Of a stretch of DNA of 15,850 bases, positions 14,481 through 15,850 are shown in pieces. Below the pieces are notes generated by a model. It worked only from the letters and a program-made list of their open reading frames with translations, was not told the origin of the DNA and searched no databases. Position 1 is the stretch's first letter. Every line of letters starts with the position of its first letter. Both the position numbers and the translations under genes were made by a program. Origin of the DNA: Phycisphaerales bacterium (GTDB lineage: Bacteria; Planctomycetota; Phycisphaerae; Phycisphaerales; SM1A02); assembly GCA_018882625.1 (NCBI GenBank), contig VERO01000022.1:1-15850 (forward strand). Reading direction: 5' to 3'.

Positions 14481-15011
14481 TCAGGCGGCCTTTCGGTAGC
14501 GGCCCACGCGGCCGACCTTGCCGTTGGACGACAGCACGGGCTTCACCTTGCCGTCGGGGCCGGTGAATCCCTGCACGCACATGGCGAAGGCGCGCTTGGA
14601 CTCGGCGACGGTGAATCCGGCTGAGCGGCAGATGTCCTCGCGGCTCGCCCACTCCTTGACGCCGCGGCAGGTCTGCGCGAGACGCCCGTACATCTGGTGG
14701 AGCGCAGACTTGGTGAGGCGGAAGCGCTTCTTGCCCGGCGCGGGCAGCGGCTTGCCGACCGGAATGTCGGCGAACGACCGCGCGGCCTTGCTGCCGTGCA
14801 GCGATGCGATGCCCGACACGAGCCGGTGGTACTCCTGCAGCAGCGAGTCAAAGTGGCGCCGCACCCCGCGCAGGTGCGCGAGCTCCGCCTCGAGGGTCTC
14901 GATGCGCCGCGTCAGACCCGCTGGGGCGTGCGTGGCCTTGCGGGCGCTCGAGGTGCGGACGGGGCGCGCTGGCTTGTCGGCGCTGCGGCGGGCGGTACGG
15001 CGGCGTGGCAT
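14481..15011 (-). CDS. Small basic coiled-coil protein, unrecognised
   Basis: I do not recognise a family. The 176-residue product is strongly basic. The first 30 residues are an Arg/Ala/Ser/Lys-rich tail (PRRRTARRSADKPARPVRTS), followed by a heptad-patterned helix (about 34-70, TRRIETLEAELAHLRGVRRH) and a compact C-terminal part (about 95-176, FRLTKSALHQMYGRLAQTC, then KEWASREDICRSAGFTVAESKRAF, ending GRVGRYRKAA). The C-terminal pattern of short helices ending in a Gly/Lys/Arg-rich hairpin is compatible with a winged-helix or nucleic-acid-binding fold, which is inference. No signal peptide or membrane helix is present. ATG 15011 has no strong ribosome-binding site. It is divergent from the tmRNA gene 99 bp away and is followed by a perfect hairpin. 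Coding status rests on the low-complexity-free C-terminal half and the intact frame. Confidence 0.65.
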   Translation of the reverse strand: MPRRRTARRSADKPARPVRTSSARKATHAPAGLTRRIETLEAELAHLRGVRRHFDSLLQEYHRLVSGIASLHGSKAARSFADIPVGKPLPAPGKKRFRLTKSALHQMYGRLAQTCRGVKEWASREDICRSAGFTVAESKRAFAMCVQGFTGPDGKVKPVLSSNGKVGRVGRYRKAA

Positions 15012-15083
15012 GCGGGATGGCTCTCAGGTTGGGGTTCTATGGGAAACGACTCGAACGACTGAACCCCGAAAGGCTTTTAATCG

Positions 15084-15089
15084 TATACT
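15084..15089 (+). promoter_or_regulatory. Likely -10 box of the tmRNA gene
   Basis: TATACT lies in the only AT-rich stretch of this GC-rich region (about 15074-15091), 22 bp before the mature tmRNA end. Transcription would begin near 15096, leaving a short 5' extension of about 15 bases for RNase P to remove. The -35 is weak; CTGAAC at 15059-15064 is the best candidate with a long 19-bp spacer. Confidence 0.6.
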
Positions 15090-15110
15090 TATCCTGCTCT
15101 TTCGCAACCT

Positions 15111-15458
15111 GGGCCCGAACTGGCTTCGACCGGCCGTGCTTGGCCTGTCGTGGCGCGCCGTGGAGCATGATGGCCACGTAAAAATCATGCACAACAACGA
15201 CTGCCAACACGCAGCTCGCTCTCGCAGCCTAATTCAGGCTCGACGGTTCCCGCCTCACGCCCGATAGGGCGGAGAACCGACCTCATCGGGCTGGTCCTGA
15301 AGGCCTGGCATGCGCCGGATGGACGAGAACTTCGCATGCCTTGGTGCGAGACACGACGCCGCCCGGCGGAGTCCGCACCGAAACGGAACGGGCGGATACG
15401 CGCGTAGATGCGGCATGCTGACCGGATCGGCACAGGGGTTCGACTCCCCTCGGGTCCA
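15111..15458 (+). ncRNA. ssrA: Transfer-messenger RNA (tmRNA)
   Basis: tmRNA rescues stalled ribosomes with SmpB and tags the nascent peptide for degradation. The acceptor stem pairs GGGCCCG (15111-15117) with CGGGTCC (15451-15457), one G-U pair included, followed by discriminator A; CCA is not encoded. The D-loop-like block CTGGCTTCGACCGG follows the 5' end, and the T-arm is AGGGG-TTCGACT-CCCCT (15434-15450). The tag frame ends ANTQLALAA before TAA at 15230-15232. Downstream structures include GGCATGCG/CGCATGCC (15307-15314 with 15333-15340) and CCGCCC/GGGCGG near 15357-15395, consistent with pseudoknots. Length, 348 bases in one piece, is typical. The resume codon is ambiguous (see findings). 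It converges on the TolC gene. Confidence 0.95.
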
Positions 15459-15512
15459 TTGCTCTCCCGCTGCCCCTCGATTCACGCGGCGCAGCGCACG
15501 CTGACTGCCTCG

Positions 15513-15525
15513 CCGCCCTGGGCGG
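15513..15525. terminator. Weak candidate hairpin between ssrA and the TolC gene
   Basis: CCGCC-CTG-GGCGG is a 5-bp stem with a three-base loop in the 94-bp space between the convergent tmRNA gene and efflux gene. It lacks a clean T-run on either strand, so a terminator role is only possible. Confidence 0.2.
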
Positions 15526-15552
15526 ACGCTCCCTTCCCCGAGATTGGGCGGC

Positions 15553-15850
15553 TCAGCCGCTGCCGGGCAGGTCCCGCACGTAGTCGGGATCCATCGGCTC
15601 CGGCATGGCGACGCCTGCGGCGCCGAGCGTCGTGCCCGTCGCGAAGGCAAGGTCCACCAGCGCGATCTGGTACGCCGCCAGCGCGTCGATCTCGCGGCTC
15701 TGCGCGTTGGCGAGGCTGAACTGCGCCTCGAGCACCTCGGTGATCGTGCGCAGGCCGATGTCGAACTGGCGCTGCTCCGCCTGAAGCGTGCGGCCCGCGA
15801 AGACGGTCTCGAGCCGCGCCGCGATGATCCGCCGCCACGCCGTCTCGAGC
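15553..15850 (-). CDS. TolC-family outer-membrane efflux protein, C-terminal fragment
   Basis: Only about the last 98 residues are inside the window; the gene continues past the right edge. The frame is open from the edge to a TGA at 15555-15553. The sequence shows the C-terminal half of a TolC/OEP repeat: RTLQAEQRQFDIGLRTITEV, then LEAQFSLANAQSREIDALAAY, then QIALVDLAFATGTTLG, matching the long helices that line the periplasmic tunnel. TolC proteins form trimeric outer-membrane exit ducts for type I secretion or RND/MFP efflux pumps, which agrees with a two-membrane cell. The last 20 residues (AMPEPMDPDYVRDLPGSG) are a short Pro/Asp-rich tail. Partner pump genes are not visible. An internal GTG at 15735 is not the start, since homology continues upstream. 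Confidence 0.9.
   Translation of the reverse strand, partial: LETAWRRIIAARLETVFAGRTLQAEQRQFDIGLRTITEVLEAQFSLANAQSREIDALAAYQIALVDLAFATGTTLGAAGVAMPEPMDPDYVRDLPGSG

Noticed and set aside
15185..15264. Alternative tag frame starting ATG-CAC-AAC-AAC-GAC
   Set aside because: It resembles common tag starts but runs past the tag stop into structural RNA and lacks the LAA ending, whereas the other frame ends ALAA-stop.
15111..15458. tRNA insertion or attachment-site remnant from a T-arm-like sequence
   Set aside because: The T-arm belongs to a full tmRNA with paired acceptor ends and a tag frame; no integrase or duplicated 3' end is seen in the window.

Overview
This is a GC-rich bacterial window that most resembles a member of the Planctomycetota, probably class Phycisphaerae. 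The best clue is a secreted PQQ-type sugar dehydrogenase ending in a two-loop dockerin-like calcium-binding tail, which is common in that group. A DUF1573 protein and a helix-turn-helix protein with a long acidic low-complexity region and C-terminal membrane helices point the same way. The placement is inference from protein style, not from a phylogeny. Because the DNA is GC-rich, almost every real gene has long open frames on the opposite strand; these were discarded.

Layout. gatA (+) enters from the left edge. It converges on a two-gene minus-strand unit, mutY followed by a small lipoprotein gene. A tandem 47-bp repeat lies between the two ends. Divergent from mutY is a plus-strand pair: the HTH/repeat/membrane protein, then psd (phosphatidylserine decarboxylase), 6 bp apart. 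psd converges on a long minus-strand run, read from right to left: the MsrB-MsrA fusion, an M28 glutamate-carboxypeptidase-like peptidase, the PQQ sugar dehydrogenase, the DUF1573 protein, a calcineurin-like phosphoesterase, tsaB, and a degenerate receiver-GAF protein. Most junctions are 2-55 bp or overlap, so several of these genes are probably co-transcribed. A tandem 44-bp repeat separates tsaB from the receiver-GAF gene. Further right are a small basic coiled-coil protein (-), the divergent tmRNA gene ssrA (+) with a visible -10 box, and the C-terminal end of a TolC-type outer-membrane efflux protein (-) running off the right edge.

How the genes work together. Several are translation and RNA-quality housekeeping genes: gatA (Gln-tRNA/Asn-tRNA amidation), tsaB (t6A in tRNA) and ssrA (ribosome rescue). 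mutY handles oxidised-guanine repair and MsrBA repairs oxidised methionine, so two oxidative-damage functions are present. Four or five products look exported (lipoprotein, MsrBA, M28 peptidase, sugar dehydrogenase, DUF1573), which suggests an envelope/periplasm theme for the minus-strand run. No mobile element, CRISPR array or prophage gene was seen. No clearly new defence or biosynthetic system is evident. The most unexplained items are the HTH/repeat/membrane protein, the basic coiled-coil protein beside ssrA, and the two tandem repeats that copy gene 3' ends.
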